A stretch of 64,000 nucleotides of DNA from Maratus speciosus (GCA_963932465.1 OZ010798.1:15360981-15424980), one strand, 5' to 3'; shown: positions 47,735-59,471, numbered from the stretch's first letter. Notes: generated by a model not told the origin, from the sequence alone. A program made the numbers and translations.

Positions 47735-48164
47735 AATAAAACACTCATACTACAATATATATTAAAGCACACATACACACATAAATAACGCCTGCATTCA
47801 ACAGTTAAAGGTATATATAAATATTATACAGACATACAAACAATAAATACAATAAACACAACTGGAGTGAAAAATTAGCCAGAGCCAGGAATCGAACCCG
47901 GGACCACAGTATACAAGACTGCTGCTCTAACCACTGAGCTACTGCGGCTGATGCCTGAGTCTGCAATTAGTCTGCAATAGATTTTACTATTACATCGATC
48001 TACGATAATAATACGACGCAATAGTAAAATCTATTCATCGTTGTCCGGTCATCCAAGGCTGTCGTATAGATGGCTGGTGACTTCCCCAACATGGTTTATT
48101 AGTGAGAAATTGCACGAATATTGTACTTATTGTTTGTATGTCTGTATAATATTTATATACACCT
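47735..48164 (-). mobile_element. SINE-like insertion with tRNA-Thr-like body
   Basis: TAAAACGATTCAT flanks it on both sides (47722-47734 and 48165-48177), a 13-bp duplication of satellite sequence as left by LINE-driven insertion. The minus strand carries the tRNA-like segment. A pair of inverted arms of about 38 bases (47810-47850 and 48126-48163, with ATATTATACAGACATACAAA) encloses it, and a second palindrome (AATAGATTTTACTATT and mirror) lies at about 47980-48035. Confidence 0.65.
47881..47952 (-). tRNA. tRNA-Thr(UGU)-like sequence within the SINE
   Basis: The minus strand folds as a cloverleaf: acceptor GCCGCAG with CTCTGGC (one clear mismatch), box A GCTCAGTGGTTAGAGC, anticodon stem GCAGT/ACTGT with loop CTTGTAT (anticodon TGT), T-arm CCGGG-TTCGATT-CCTGG. 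No intron; the 3' end is followed by TAATTTTTC, a short T run that could stop Pol III. The insertion setting suggests a tRNA-derived retroposon, but it could be transcribed. Confidence 0.6.
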
Positions 48165-49604
48165 TAAAACGATTCATGTTTTCCAGTCATGGATGAAAGC
48201 AGGCATAAAGTTGTTCTCATGGGTGTACGCAGTATTTTCGTCAGGTTAAAGGCTGAAGGGGGTGGGGGATCCCGATCCTCTTTATTATAAGTTTTATAGT
48301 AAGATTGTTTTATTGGCCTTTCGAATTTAAATCCTGTTCCTATTTAACCAAGGTTTGAACAAACACACTGCTAAAAACTAAATGTGATTGAAGAGTAGAA
48401 TAAAACGATTCACATTTTCCAGTCATAAATGATAGCAGGCATAAAGTTGTTCTCAAGGGTCGTACATGGGAATTACCGGTAGGTATAGGGGTCGGGGTAC
48501 CTCCACTCCTAATCATTAGTTTTACACAGTTTTGTGCAAAGATTGCCTTTCCAGACTTTCAAAGTTTAAATCCTTTCTTGTTAAAACAAGGCTTGAAAAT
48601 ACACATACCTCAAAACTATATGTGCATGAAGAGTAAAATAGAACGATTCACGCTACCCGATCCTTCCAACTATAAGTTTTATACAGATTTATGGAAAGTT
48701 TGCTTTTCTGAACTTTCAAAATTTAAATCATATTCTTGTTTAAACCACGCTTGAAAAGAACACACTGCTAAAAACTATATGGGCATGAAACGTAGAATAA
48801 AACGATTCGCATTTTCCAGACATGAATGGCAGCAGCCATAAAGTTGTTTTCACGGGCGTACACAGGATTTATGTTAGGTCAAAGGGGAAGGGGATCCCGA
48901 TCCCCCCTTAGTATACGTTTTATGGAAAGATTGTTTTGTCGAACTTTCAAACGTTAAATCCAATTCTTTTTTTAAAAAAAGCTTTAAAAAATACACTGCT
49001 CAAAACTAAATGTCCATGAAGTGCAGAATAAAACGATTCACGTTTTGCCCTCATAAATGAAAGCAGGCACAAAGTTTTTCTCATGAGCACACGCAGGATT
49101 TCCGTTAGGTGAATGTAGGGGGAATATCAGATCCTTTCAACTATAAGTTTTATACAGTTTTATAGAAAGATTGTTTTTTTGAACTTTCAAAGTTTAAATC
49201 TTTTTCTTGTTTAAACCAGACTTGAAAAAAAAATACACTGTTAAAAACTAATGTGCATGAAGAGTAGAATAAAACGATTCTCGTTTTCCAGTCATGAATG
49301 AAAGCAAGCATAAAGTTGTTCTCAAGGGCGGACGCAAGATTTTCGTTAGGTGAAAGGGGAAGGAGCATCTCGAACCCCCTTAGTATAAGTTTTATGAAAA
49401 GATTGTTTTTTTTCGAATTTTCAAAGGTTAAATCCAATTCTTTAAAAAAAAAAAAAAAAAAAAAAGACACTGCTCAAAACTATATGTGCATGAAGTGTAG
49501 AATAAAACAATCAACAACTTCCAGTCATGAATGAAAGCAGGCATAAAGTTGTTTTCACGGGCGCACGCAGGATTTTCATTAGGTCAAAGAGGAAGGAGGA
49601 TCTC

Positions 49605-49680
49605 GAAAATGAATTTTCGGCGAAACTCAGATTTTGGGCCGAAAACGAAAACGAAACCGAATTTCCGGTCGATCTCTAAA
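49605..49680 (-). mobile_element. Solo end of the CCGAAAATTCGG hAT family
   Basis: Reversed, it reads TAGAGATCGACCGGAAATTC, then CGTTTTCGTTTTCGGCCC, matching the left end of 44925-46231. The rest of the element is missing and satellite resumes directly after. Confidence 0.7.
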
Positions 49681-50376
49681 TAAAATGCTTCAAGTTTTCC
49701 AGTCATGAATGAAAACAGCCAGCACAACATTCTTCTCAAGGGTGTAACGCGTAACCAAGAATTTCAGGTAACAGTAGGAGTGGAGGTACCTCACCCCCTA
49801 CTGTATTTTTTATGGAAAAAGTGTTTTCATGAACCTTAAAAGTTTAAATCGTATTTTTGTTTAAAAAGGCTTGAAAAATCAGCAGCGTCAACTTTTCAAA
49901 AATATTGGTTGGGCTCAAAACATTTTGGGTAAAATAACACATATAAATTTTCCCCCTTAATGTGTATGTGTGTGGAGAGAGAGGGGGCAGCAGCGAATGA
50001 CTAAAGTAAATAATTCGAAATTAAATTATGTTTTTTCTAAGCAAGTTTTTAAATTATTATAATTTAATTATAATTTTATAAATAATTTTAATTTTAATAA
50101 ATTATATTCTTATAAATTCTTATTTTCAACTACATCAATATTTATTTTAAATAACATTAGAATCGCTAACTATTGAAAGTGAAAAAAAACTAAATGTCAA
50201 GAAAAGCATGCATTTTAGTCACCTAAGTGCTCTATCCTGTCGAGAGACATCAAAACAGATGGCAAAATGAGCAGGAAATTTGTTTTTATGAGAAATTTAA
50301 CTACGCAACCACAAAAGGGGTTTTCAATACTCCTGTACATCTAATGGATGTACTTACTATTTTTCAAACAAAATTA

Positions 50377-50995
50377 CAGTAAAACCCCGGTTATCGGAAA
50401 AGCATGAGACCAAAGCATTTTTGGTTAACCGGAGTTCCATAGAAATTTTCGAATAACCGGGAGGCTTATGGTGAAAACTTGTTTGATGAAAAACTGTGAT
50501 CGTAATTTAGAAGATATTGAAAGAGAGATATTGAAGAATATTGAACATCAAAAGATAATCACAACATATTTTGCAAAAAAAATGAAGTGTCGTACGTGTT
50601 TATCTAATAAAATGCCCGAAATAACGTAATGGACCAAATAAGTAAGTTAACTCGTGTTATTTATTTCCCAAAGAACGTGCTTTTTTTAACACTATTTCTA
50701 CCAGTGTCCAGTAACACCTTTCAAAGTTTTAATTTTTTCTTATTTTGTTTCTAATTTTTAAAGCTAATAAGTATTAAAACAACTGTTCAGTGTATAAAAA
50801 ATGATTCGGAATTGTTTTGATCTAAAACTTACAAATGAAATAGTAATTGTAATTCAAAATATGTTCAAAGGTGTCATTTGACATCGGTAAAAATAGTGTT
50901 GACAATAAAATTTTTCACATTTAAAAAGGACTTTAAGGATTTAAGGTTTAATGTCTTTCGGTTAAGCCAATTTTTGGATAACCGGGGTTCTACTG
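50377..50995. mobile_element. 619-bp pogo-like MITE
   Basis: TA lies on both sides (50375-50376 and 50996-50997). The tips CAGTAAAACCCCGGTTATC and, reversed, CAGTAGAACCCCGGTTATCC are pogo/Tigger-like, with more GGTTAACCGG words inside each end. No transposase. It sits in a non-satellite insertion of about 1.2 kb (49900-51160). Confidence 0.85.
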
Positions 50996-51543
50996 TATTT
51001 TGAGAACATTAATAAAACCAAATTTCCTTTCCGCGATTTAATAAATTAAAAAATACGAATTAAAACAATTGAAATTGGGTGGTCGAAGAGATGAAATTAT
51101 TGGGTTTGTCTCGCGCCTCATGGGCCCATATAAGCTAGCGCCCCTGTGAAAAATCACATTCCACTGAAGTATATGTGCATGAAGTTCAGAATAAAACAGC
51201 TCGAGTTTTTCAGTTATGTATGAAAGTAGAAATCACAAAGTTTTTCTCATGGGTCGTAACAGGAATTTCAGGTAAGAGTAAGAGTGGAGGCGCCCCTCCC
51301 CACTATAATTTTTAAGGAACGATTGCTTTTCCGAAGTTTCAAAGTTTAAATACTATTTTTGTTTAAACAATGCTTGAAAAAATGCACCGTTCAAAACTAT
51401 GTGTGCATGACGTGTAGAAGAAAAGGATTCAAGTTTTCCAGTCATGAACGTAAACAGGCACAATTTTTTTCCGATCGGCGTGCATAGGATTTCCGTTAAG
51501 AGAAGGGAGGCGGAATCCCCTATTCCTCGTACTATAGGTTTTA

Positions 51544-52139
51544 GGGGAAAGTAGGGTAATGACGCTCAGAAGAGCAATCCCGCTCATCCAAATATCTCTA
51601 AACAGAATAGTATTGAAAACGTGCGATCGGTACCGGCACCTAGCAAACTTCATCTTAAGTTCCCAGTAAGGATATAGTGCCCGTCGGGAGAAAAGTATTT
51701 TTGTGTCCTCACGTTATTAGTTTGAATTTGTTTTAGAATAAAATTCTACAACATCTAACTTGAAGGTAAGTTTACACTCTTATTTTCAAATGTTAATTTC
51801 CTCATTATTTCTAAAAAATATATACATTTAGCTGTACGTTCATTCTTTTATTTATTTTTGTAGTGCTTTGTTGCGCCAACTATAAATAACCCCAACTTAA
51901 ATGTTGTATTCAAATTTTGAGCGCCATTACCCTACAATATCGGGCATTACCGCTCAATCCATTGTTAATTAAATAAAACGATAAAAAAAAATTCTGAAAC
52001 TTTTATGCAGATTAGTTGATTGCAAACTGTTCCTTATGCTTTGGAGTTATACTTCATTAATAAAATATTGATTTTTTGTGTAAATTTGGCTAGCTATTCA
52101 TGTTTTCCCTTAAGTGAACATCATTACCCTACTTTCCCC
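51544..52139. mobile_element. MITE with GGGGAAAGTAGGGTAATGA ends, copy 1
   Basis: The ends are perfect 19-base inverted repeats, with TA outside (51542-51543 and 52140-52141). Further copies of ATTACCC/GGGTAATG and CGCTCA words occur inside both ends. A second copy lies at 53083-53654. No transposase; class uncertain (TA-site). Confidence 0.85.
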
Positions 52140-52634
52140 TACTATATCTGTTTAAACAATGCTTGAAAAAATGCACTGTTCAAAATTGTATGTGAATGAC
52201 GTGTAGAAGAAAATGATTCAAGTTTTCCAGTCATGAACGAAAACAGGAGCAAAGTTTTTCCCATGGGCGCGCACAGAATTTCCGTTAAGAGAAGGGAGGC
52301 GGAATCCCCTATCCCTCGTACTATAGGTCTTATATAGTTTTATAGAAAGATTGCTTCTCCGAACTTTCAAAGCTTAAATCGTATTTTTGTTAAAAAGGGC
52401 TTGAAAAAAAAACACATTGCTCAAAACTATATGTGCATGAAGTGAGAATATGGACGATTCAAGTTTTCTAGTCATAAATGAAAGCACGCACAAAGTTTTT
52501 ATCATGGAAGCACGCAGGATTTCCGTTGGAGGGAGGAAGGAGGGAATCCTTGATATCCCCTGGCATAAGTTTTATACAGTTTTATTAAAAGATTGCTTTT
52601 CCGAACTTTCGAAGTTTAAAACTTTTTTTTTTTT

Positions 52635-53080
52635 AACCCTTTCGGATCTGATTTTTTTTTTTTTTCAATTTTGAGAAAATTACTTTTACTTTAATAATGT
52701 TAATCGTAGCTATCCAAATAGATTTACTGAAGTTTAAAGATTACCTCATTATCTGAAATCTAACGAATGTATTTATTTTGTGTGCTATTCGATTCATATT
52801 TGTATGATAATAGGTTAAGGATGAGTTTTTGGAGAAGTTTGGAAAATATCGTATTACAACAGGGTTTAACAGATATTACAACTTTCAAATATTTTTTGCG
52901 TTTCATCACACAGGATTCGTTCATAAAAGGAACCTATATTTTAAATTTAAAGAGCGAAATATATGTATAAAATAAAGGAATCGCCCACGGTGCAAAGAGA
53001 ACTAAGCAAACTTTTATAATTATTGTTATTACTAAATGTCAAAACATAAATGAAGTCGTTACAAGAGAGGCATAGCCATA
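52635..53080. mobile_element. Truncated CCCTTTCGG TTAA-site element
   Basis: It matches the left part of the element at 55352-56899, for example TGATAATAGGTTAAGGATGA and GAATCGCCCACGGTGCAAAG, but stops where the second GGGGAAAG MITE begins. Its 3' half is absent. Confidence 0.75.
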
Positions 53081-53082
53081 TA

Positions 53083-53654
53083 GGGGAAAGTAGTATAATG
53101 ACGCTCAGCGGGCAGTCCCGCTCACACAAATATATCTAAACAGAATAGAATTGAAATTGAACTTCATCCTAAGTTCCCAGTAAGGTATAGTGCCCGTCGG
53201 GAGAAAAGTATTTTTGTGTCCTCACGTTATTAGTTTGAAGTTGTTTAGAATAAAATTCTACAACATCTAACTTGAAGGTAAGTTTACACTCTTATTTTCA
53301 AATGTTAATTTACTCATTATTTCTAAAAAAATATTTACATTTAGCTGTACGTTTCATTCTTTTATTTATTTTTGTAGTGTTTTGTTGCGCCAATTATGAA
53401 CAATTCCAACTTAAATGTTGTATTCAAATTTTGAGCGCCATTACCCTACCATGTCGGGCATTACCGCTCAATTCATTGTTAATTAAATAAAACGACAAAA
53501 AAAAATTCTAAAACTTTTATGCAGATTAGTTGATTGCAAACTGTTCTTTAGGCTTTGGAGTTAATACTTCATTAATGAAATATGGATTTTTTGTGTAAAT
53601 TTGACTAGCTACTGATGTTTTCCCTTAAGTGAGCATCATTACCCTTTTCCCCCC
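53083..53654. mobile_element. MITE with GGGGAAAGTAG ends, copy 2
   Basis: This aligns with 51544-52139 throughout, with scattered substitutions and a short deletion near the left end. The satellite after its right end also matches the satellite after copy 1, so this half was duplicated as a block and did not arrive by a separate insertion. Confidence 0.85.
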
Positions 53655-54006
53655 TACTATTTCTGTTTAAACAATGCTTGAAAAAATGCACCGTTCAAAA
53701 CTATATGTGTATGACGTTTTCCAGTCATCAAGTTTTTCGTTCATGAACGAAAACAGGCGCAAAGTTTTTCCCATGGGCGCGCATCAGGATTTCCGTTACG
53801 AGAATGGACGCGGAATCCCCTATCCCTCGTACCTCGGTACCCCTATCCTCGGTTTTATATAGTTTATGGAAAGATTGCTTCTCCGAACTTTCAAAGTTTA
53901 AATCGTATTTTTGTTAAAAAAGACAAAAACAAACCACTGCTTAAAACTATAATTTTTAAGGAACGATTGCTTTTCCGAAGTTCCAAAGTTTACTATTTCT
54001 GTTTAA

Positions 54007-54541
54007 CACTTTATCTACTCACGGTACTTATAAGTATCATTAAAACAACTTGTTATAAAATTCACTTAATACATTGATTAGTTGTAATACAGTTTAGAAT
54101 GAGTTATAGATACATTACTTTATCTCGTTCCAAAAGTATTGTTGGTTACACCAAACAAAAATATTTTTAAAAGGATGATTTCTTTTACCTTTGCATCTTT
54201 TCAGCTTTCTTGGCGTTGGGGGAGGGAGGGGGGGGGGGAATTTTTCAATTCGGAAATATTTCTGTATTTCTATTGTAAGAATATTCTATTTGTACGTTTC
54301 CTAATTCTACAAAATACTACAAAAAATATTTAAAATAAAAGATTTGAGTGGGGTTATAAATATTGCACAAAATCCCTACAAATTCAAATTTAATGAATCC
54401 TCCTAAATCCTTAAATCCTTCTAAAATCCTTCTAAAATTTATTAAATGATTATGTAAATCTTCTAATGTAGTTTAAACAATTCACGAAAAATGTTTTAGA
54501 AGATAAAAATTTCATGAATTCATAATTCAGTGCATAAAGGG
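54007..54541. mobile_element. 535-bp TTAA-site MITE in the satellite
   Basis: TTAA lies at 54003-54006 and 54542-54545. Joining the flanks restores CTGTTTAAACAATGCTTG, present uninterrupted in neighbouring monomers (for example near 52150), so the insertion is proven within the window. The tips CACTTTATCTAC and, reversed, CCCTTTATGCACTG belong to the CCCTTTAT family. Confidence 0.9.
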
Positions 54542-54749
54542 TTAAACAATGCTTGAAAAAATGCACTGTTCAAAACTGTATGTGCATGAAGTGTAGAATA
54601 AAACGATTCACGCTTACCAGTCATAAATGAAAGCATGTACAAAGTTTTTCTCATGGAAGCACGCAGGATTTCCGCTGTGTGTGTGTGGGGGGGGGGGGGG
54701 GGATCATTGATCTCTCCTAGCGTAAGTTTTATACAATTTTATTAAAAGT

Positions 54750-55308
54750 CTAGTTGTTTAACATATTCTATGCACGGAGTTCATAAATTTAGTTCTAAAA
54801 CCAAAATTAAAAATAAAATTTTGCCGAATTATCATGTTGCTATGGCAGCAGACTATAAAACGCTATAATTGGAATGAAGGGAAAAATAGAATAAAAAGTT
54901 TTGTTGATGTTTGTGATAAAATGTTTTTCTTTATTTTTAAAAAAAGTTAATAACTAAGCACAATTAAATAATCTATAATTATTTGCATTTGGGGTAAAAG
55001 AATTAGTAATGCCTACTACACCTTCTTAGTATTGCAGCGTGACGTACGTAATATGTATATCTCACATTGCAGTAAACATTTATAACTGGTTAGAACTCGC
55101 ACAATTACGAATTGAACATAAAAAGTCAAAAATTCGTCAAAAACTTAAAATAAAAAAAAATTATATTTAAAAATTTCGAATTTTTTTGGCCCAATCGTTC
55201 CTGGGCCCCCTAGCAGCAACCCGTGTGCCAAATTTCGTAGTCCTGTGCCCTCTGGTTTCCGAGTTTTTAAGGTTACATAGATACGCGCACGGATTTTAAT
55301 ACGATAGA
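54750..55308 (-). mobile_element. Complete Helitron in the satellite, 559 bp
   Basis: On the minus strand it starts A|TCTATCGTATTAAAATCCG and ends TTAAACAACTAG. The 3' part matches the 3' part of 45446-46103. The flanks join as satellite ATTAAAAGATTGCTT, found intact near 52585. The base after CTAG is A and not T, one mismatch to the rule and probably a later mutation. Confidence 0.85.
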
Positions 55309-55351
55309 TTGCTTTACCGAACTTTCGAAGTTTAAAACGTTTTTTGTTTAA

Positions 55352-56899
55352 CCCTTTCGGGTTCGATTTTTTTCAATTTTGAGAACAAAATTATTTTTAT
55401 TTTAATAATGTTAATTGTAGCTATCCATATAGATTTACTGACGTTGAAAGATTATCTCATTGTCTGAAATCTAACGAATGTACTTATTTTATGTAACTAT
55501 TGAATTCATATTTGTATGATAATAGGTTAAGGATGAGTTTTTTCAGAAGTTTCGGAAATATCGTATTACAAAAAGGTTTAACAGATATTACAACTTTCTA
55601 ACATTTTTTGCGTTTCATCACACATGATTCGTTCCGAAAAGTAACCTATATTTTAAATTTAAAGAGCGAAATATATGTATAAGATGAAGGAATCGCCCAC
55701 GGTGCAAAGAGAATTAAGCAAACTTATATTAGGGTAAGGTGCCCTATTATCGTTCCCCAGTCACTTTTAGGCCCTTGGAAGTTGTAATTTTCAATGAAAA
55801 TCTACCAAATTTTGATTTTACATAGACTAACTATCCACGTACATAGGAACATAGGCAAATATCGTACAAAAAAATTTTAACAATGCGAAAAATTGTTTTT
55901 TCAAAAGTATCTAAAAAATGCAAAAGATAAAAAATGGTCCCAATTTCGTCCCCCCCCCCCCCCCCCCCAAAAAAAAAAAAAAAAATACAATTCGTCGAGG
56001 TTTAATTTATTACTAAATCAAAATTTATTTCTAAATGATTAATTTAATTTACCTTAAAATAAGGCACAAAGAAATGTACGAAATGTATCAGTGGAAGAAT
56101 AACATAACGAAACATTACGCATAGTTGCTAACCTCCCGATTTTTTTCATACTATTATTTTTATGCAGAAATACTTGCTTTATAGAATCGCAGTTTTAACG
56201 CAATTGAATAAAGAAAACATTTTTTTATGATTTTACTGGTATCCAAAAAATTGGGAGATTAGCAACTATGCATTAGCCATCCAAACATGAGGAAAAATTT
56301 TTTAAAAAATGTCATGAAAAAGCATTCCTAATTTCGTCTCCGAGACGAAAATAGAACTGCAAGGGGGACGAAATTGGGACCACGCTACTTCCCAATATGA
56401 CGGATTTTCAGTTCCCGTAAGATGAACTGAGCGTCCTAAAATTTACTGTATGCTACTGTCAGCATCTTACCAACGTAAAATACATACAATGAATAAGAAA
56501 TAAATACTTACAGTACAGTAAATAACGTTCTAAAAACGACGTAATAAGACTTCTAAAAATAGGAAATTCGCCGTCTTTAATTTATGTATGCGTCTTGGAG
56601 AACGAAACTTTCAACGCTGACCCCTTTTACCTTCCGTCCCCTGTGCCTTGCGTCACAAGTGGCGCCACTTTCGCAGAAGCGAAGAAGTTAAGGGGGACGA
56701 AATTAGGAGAGGGGACGAAATATGGGCACTTTACCTTATTATTGTTATTACTAAATGTCAAAACATAAATAAAGTCGTAATAAGAAAGGCTATATACTAT
56801 AATTTCTATATATAGATAGTTAACAAATTTAATTGTTAAGACAAAATAATCCTCGATGAAAAGACATGCACTATTAATAGTACACCAGCCCCGAAAGGG
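55352..56899. mobile_element. TTAA-site element with CCCTTTCGGG ends
   Basis: TTAA lies at 55348-55351 and 56900-56903, within satellite GTTTAAACAAG-type sequence. The tips CCCTTTCGGG are perfect 10-base inverted repeats. A 1004-bp element (55732-56735) is nested in it. Without that it is about 540 bases long. Confidence 0.85.
55732..56735. mobile_element. Harbinger-like MITE with GGGTAAGGTGCCC ends
   Basis: TTA lies on both sides (55729-55731 and 56736-56738), as in PIF/Harbinger elements. The tips GGGTAAGGTGCCC and, reversed, GGTAAAGTGCCC agree. The empty site is seen in the truncated copy at about 53015. GACGAAATTGGGAC-type words recur at both ends, and a C run joined to an A run lies at about 55952-55984. 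Non-coding. Confidence 0.75.
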
Positions 56900-57064
56900 T
56901 TAAACAAGACTTGAAAAACACACAGCCTAAAACTGGAAAATTTTAAGTTTATTTTGATTAACAGACTAATTCAAAAAGCATTTTGATATATCGTTCAAGC
57001 TAACATTCTTTAGATAAATAATGTAATGTGCCATATGCAATACCACTAGTTTAATTGCATACTA

Positions 57065-57572
57065 CAGTAGGGTCCCGATTATCCGAGTTAATATGGACCA
57101 AGCTCACCTCGGATAAGCAAAAAACTCGGATAAACCGGATTTACACAAATCACCACCAACTAAAGAGATGAAATATAAATTGTACATTTCCGTTACTTTT
57201 AAGAAAAACGGGGAATGAATTTTTTTTTTCTTTTCTGCAGTATTACACTTTTACATAATGACCAATTTCTAAGGTTTTTTCTTACCACTAAAACTTGCCA
57301 CTTAATTTTACTAAATTCAATAGCCGAAATCTAACAATTGTCAACGACAAAATGACAAAAATTTGTATTACATTTTAGAGGTAACAAAACAGTATAAATT
57401 GGCAGATATATGATTCTATCAGTCGTTTTCTTCTTATGGACTGATGGATTCCATTATTATCAAACAGCCATTATAAATGAAGCGTTAGGTGAAGGTGAAA
57501 GAGCAGTCGTAAAAAGTTAGAACTCTGATTTTCTAGTCAGAATGAGGAAAAAAATGGCCATAATTTTTTGTG
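57065..57572. mobile_element. Left part of a pogo-like MITE
   Basis: After TA it starts CAGTAGGGTCCCGATTATCC and reads as the inverted counterpart of 28206-28498 followed by 23367-23519, then the arm at 23014-23160. It shows the state of the 22963-28498 copy before element B inserted. The right end is missing or decayed. Confidence 0.85.
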
Positions 57573-58295
57573 CAAAAAAAATTAAGTATCATTGTACTAA
57601 GTATAAGTATCATTGTACTAAGTGTAATAAATATCATTGTACTTATTTTTAATGCATTCTGTAAAATTTTACGTAACTTGAATTTTACGTAAGTCGAATT
57701 TTTAAGTTTTTTAGGGAAATTTTGTAAGAAACTGCAATATTTATCTAATATATAAAAATGAAAATTTGTCTGTCTGTCTGTCTGTCTGTAATGTTATACA
57801 AATCCACAGTTTGGAAGCTAGAATTGTGAAATGTTACGTACATGCACTCTAAAAAATAAATGTGTAAATTAGTTAATTTTACCAGTGTATATGTGTAAAT
57901 TTCTAAAATTACACACCTGTCGTAAAATTTACACATTTTTTTCTGAAATTTACCTGTTTTTATGTGTATTTAGCTTATGAAAGTAAGTGTGTAAATTTTT
58001 ATCAGTTGAAAAACTCAGATAAGTGTGTAAATGTAGAAAAATGCCTTTATTTACACGAATTTGTGAGTTATTCTAATTTAAACATAATTATATGTATACA
58101 GATAAGTGTGTAAATTTTTGAAATTACATACTTTTCATAAAAATTACACATTTTGAACAAAAATTTACCTGTTTTTATGTGTATCTAACTTATGAAATCA
58201 AATGTGCAATTTGTTATTTCTTGATTCAGACAAGTGTGTAAATGAAGAAAAATACCTGGATTTACACAAACGGGCGTGTTACACATAATTATAAG

Positions 58296-58410
58296 CAGGG
58301 CTGCGGAGTCGATGGGAAAAATTGACGACTCCGATTCCGGGAAATTTAACAGATCCGACTCCCGACTCTTTTGCTCAAAAATGGGCCCCGACTCCGACTC
58401 CGCAGCCCTG
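58296..58410. mobile_element. 115-bp hAT MITE, CAGGGCTGCGGAGTCG ends
   Basis: ATTATAAG flanks both sides (58288-58295 and 58411-58418), a perfect 8-bp duplication. The tips are perfect 16-base inverted repeats. The core is rich in GACTCCGACTCC words. Confidence 0.95.
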
Positions 58411-58418
58411 ATTATAAG

Positions 58419-58935
58419 TTGTTATCTGAAAAGACAGCGTGAAAAGTGCATATGTTTTTTGAAAAAAATCTTTCCAACGGCTATTTATAATTACAAAAGA
58501 AGAACCATAAGGTTCGGAAGTAAACGTTTGAGTAAGTTTTTTAATTAGATTACTTGTCTTTGGTATATTCATTGCCATTACCCATATATCAAGCATAGTC
58601 GTTGTGACGTCACTGTAAGTCACGGTGGCCATGTCATATCTGTGACTAAAATACCACCATCCGGTGGCGTCACAATGCGAATTGCTTAGAAAAATTTAAA
58701 AATTGCAAGAACACTGCAAAATATGTTATTCAATGTGAAAAATACATCTCTGACAAATTTTTAAATTTTTGTGACGCCTCTGAAAGCCACGTCACGTGTG
58801 TAATGAAAAGACCCCACCCCGTATGTTGTGAAGTCCTATTTTTACGAAAATGTGAATTTGAAAGATATTTGAAAAAGAGGAGAAATATAATAATCAGGAT
58901 TGTCTGAATGCACTTCTGAGATCCGGATCTGACTG

Positions 58936-58980
<45 letters not shown>

Positions 58981-59261
58981 TATTTATATTATATTTATTT
59001 ACCTACTTAATGGAAAATGCTTCATAAATAGATCAATTTCAATCGATATGTAATATTATGAATCATGATGCAAAGATAATTTTGCATGTAATACACGAAA
59101 CAAAACACTTTTTTATTAAGGGAGATTTTTAATTGCTTTTTATATTATATGAAAAATTTATATTTTTTCTTAAATTAACAACAGCAATCAATATTATAAA
59201 GCGAAAACATATGTGTGATTGGCTGTGGCAAGGCAACACCAGATGCATAAATCTACCTTTC
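58419..59261. other. Interior of element C, no gene accepted
   Basis: This holds a palindromic GGTGGC/GCCACC cluster near 58625-58670 and an (AT)n run at 58934-58978. The 85- and 90-codon frames here mostly read the MITE and its flanks. Confidence 0.4.
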
Positions 59262-59269
59262 ATTGCGAT

Positions 59270-59463
59270 CAGTGTTGAATTCAGACACTTTTCTCAGGGA
59301 GGGATTTCTGTGGCTCCGGGGGGTACATAATAGAGTTCTGGGGGGAAATTGCACTTTTTGACCATTGAAAACACAAAATCTCAAATCTTCCAGGGGGGGG
59401 GGGGACATCTCATTGCTCTGGGGGGGAATGTCGCCCCCAGGCCACCCCCTGAAAACAACACTG
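59270..59463. mobile_element. 194-bp hAT MITE, CAGTGTTG ends
   Basis: ATTGCGAT flanks both sides (59262-59269 and 59464-59471), a perfect 8-bp duplication; the tips are CAGTGTTG and its mirror. The interior has several G runs. Confidence 0.9.
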
Positions 59464-59471
59464 ATTGCGAT

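Larger units (their letters stand above)
46620..56940. repeat. Invaded satellite array, monomer about 220 bp
   Basis: Each monomer runs ATAAAACGATTCA, CCAGTCATGAATGAAAGCAG, GGCATAAAGTTGTTCTC, CGTACGCAGGATTTTCGTTA, a G-run and GATCCC, TTTTATGGAAAGATTG, CGAACTTTCAAAGTTTAAAT and CTTGAAAAAACACACTG. Early spacings are 203, 220, 227 and 218 bases. I count about 19 monomers or part-monomers, all in one orientation. Insertions break the array at about 47735, 49605, 49900-51160, 51544, 52635, 53083, 54007, 54750 and 55352. Short ATG frames that recur in it are monomer translations, not genes. Confidence 0.9.

Noticed and set aside
47416..49534. Several 60-106-codon frames with similar proteins (KVFLIGVRRIFV and the like)
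   Set aside because: They are translations of successive satellite monomers and inherit similarity from the DNA repeat.
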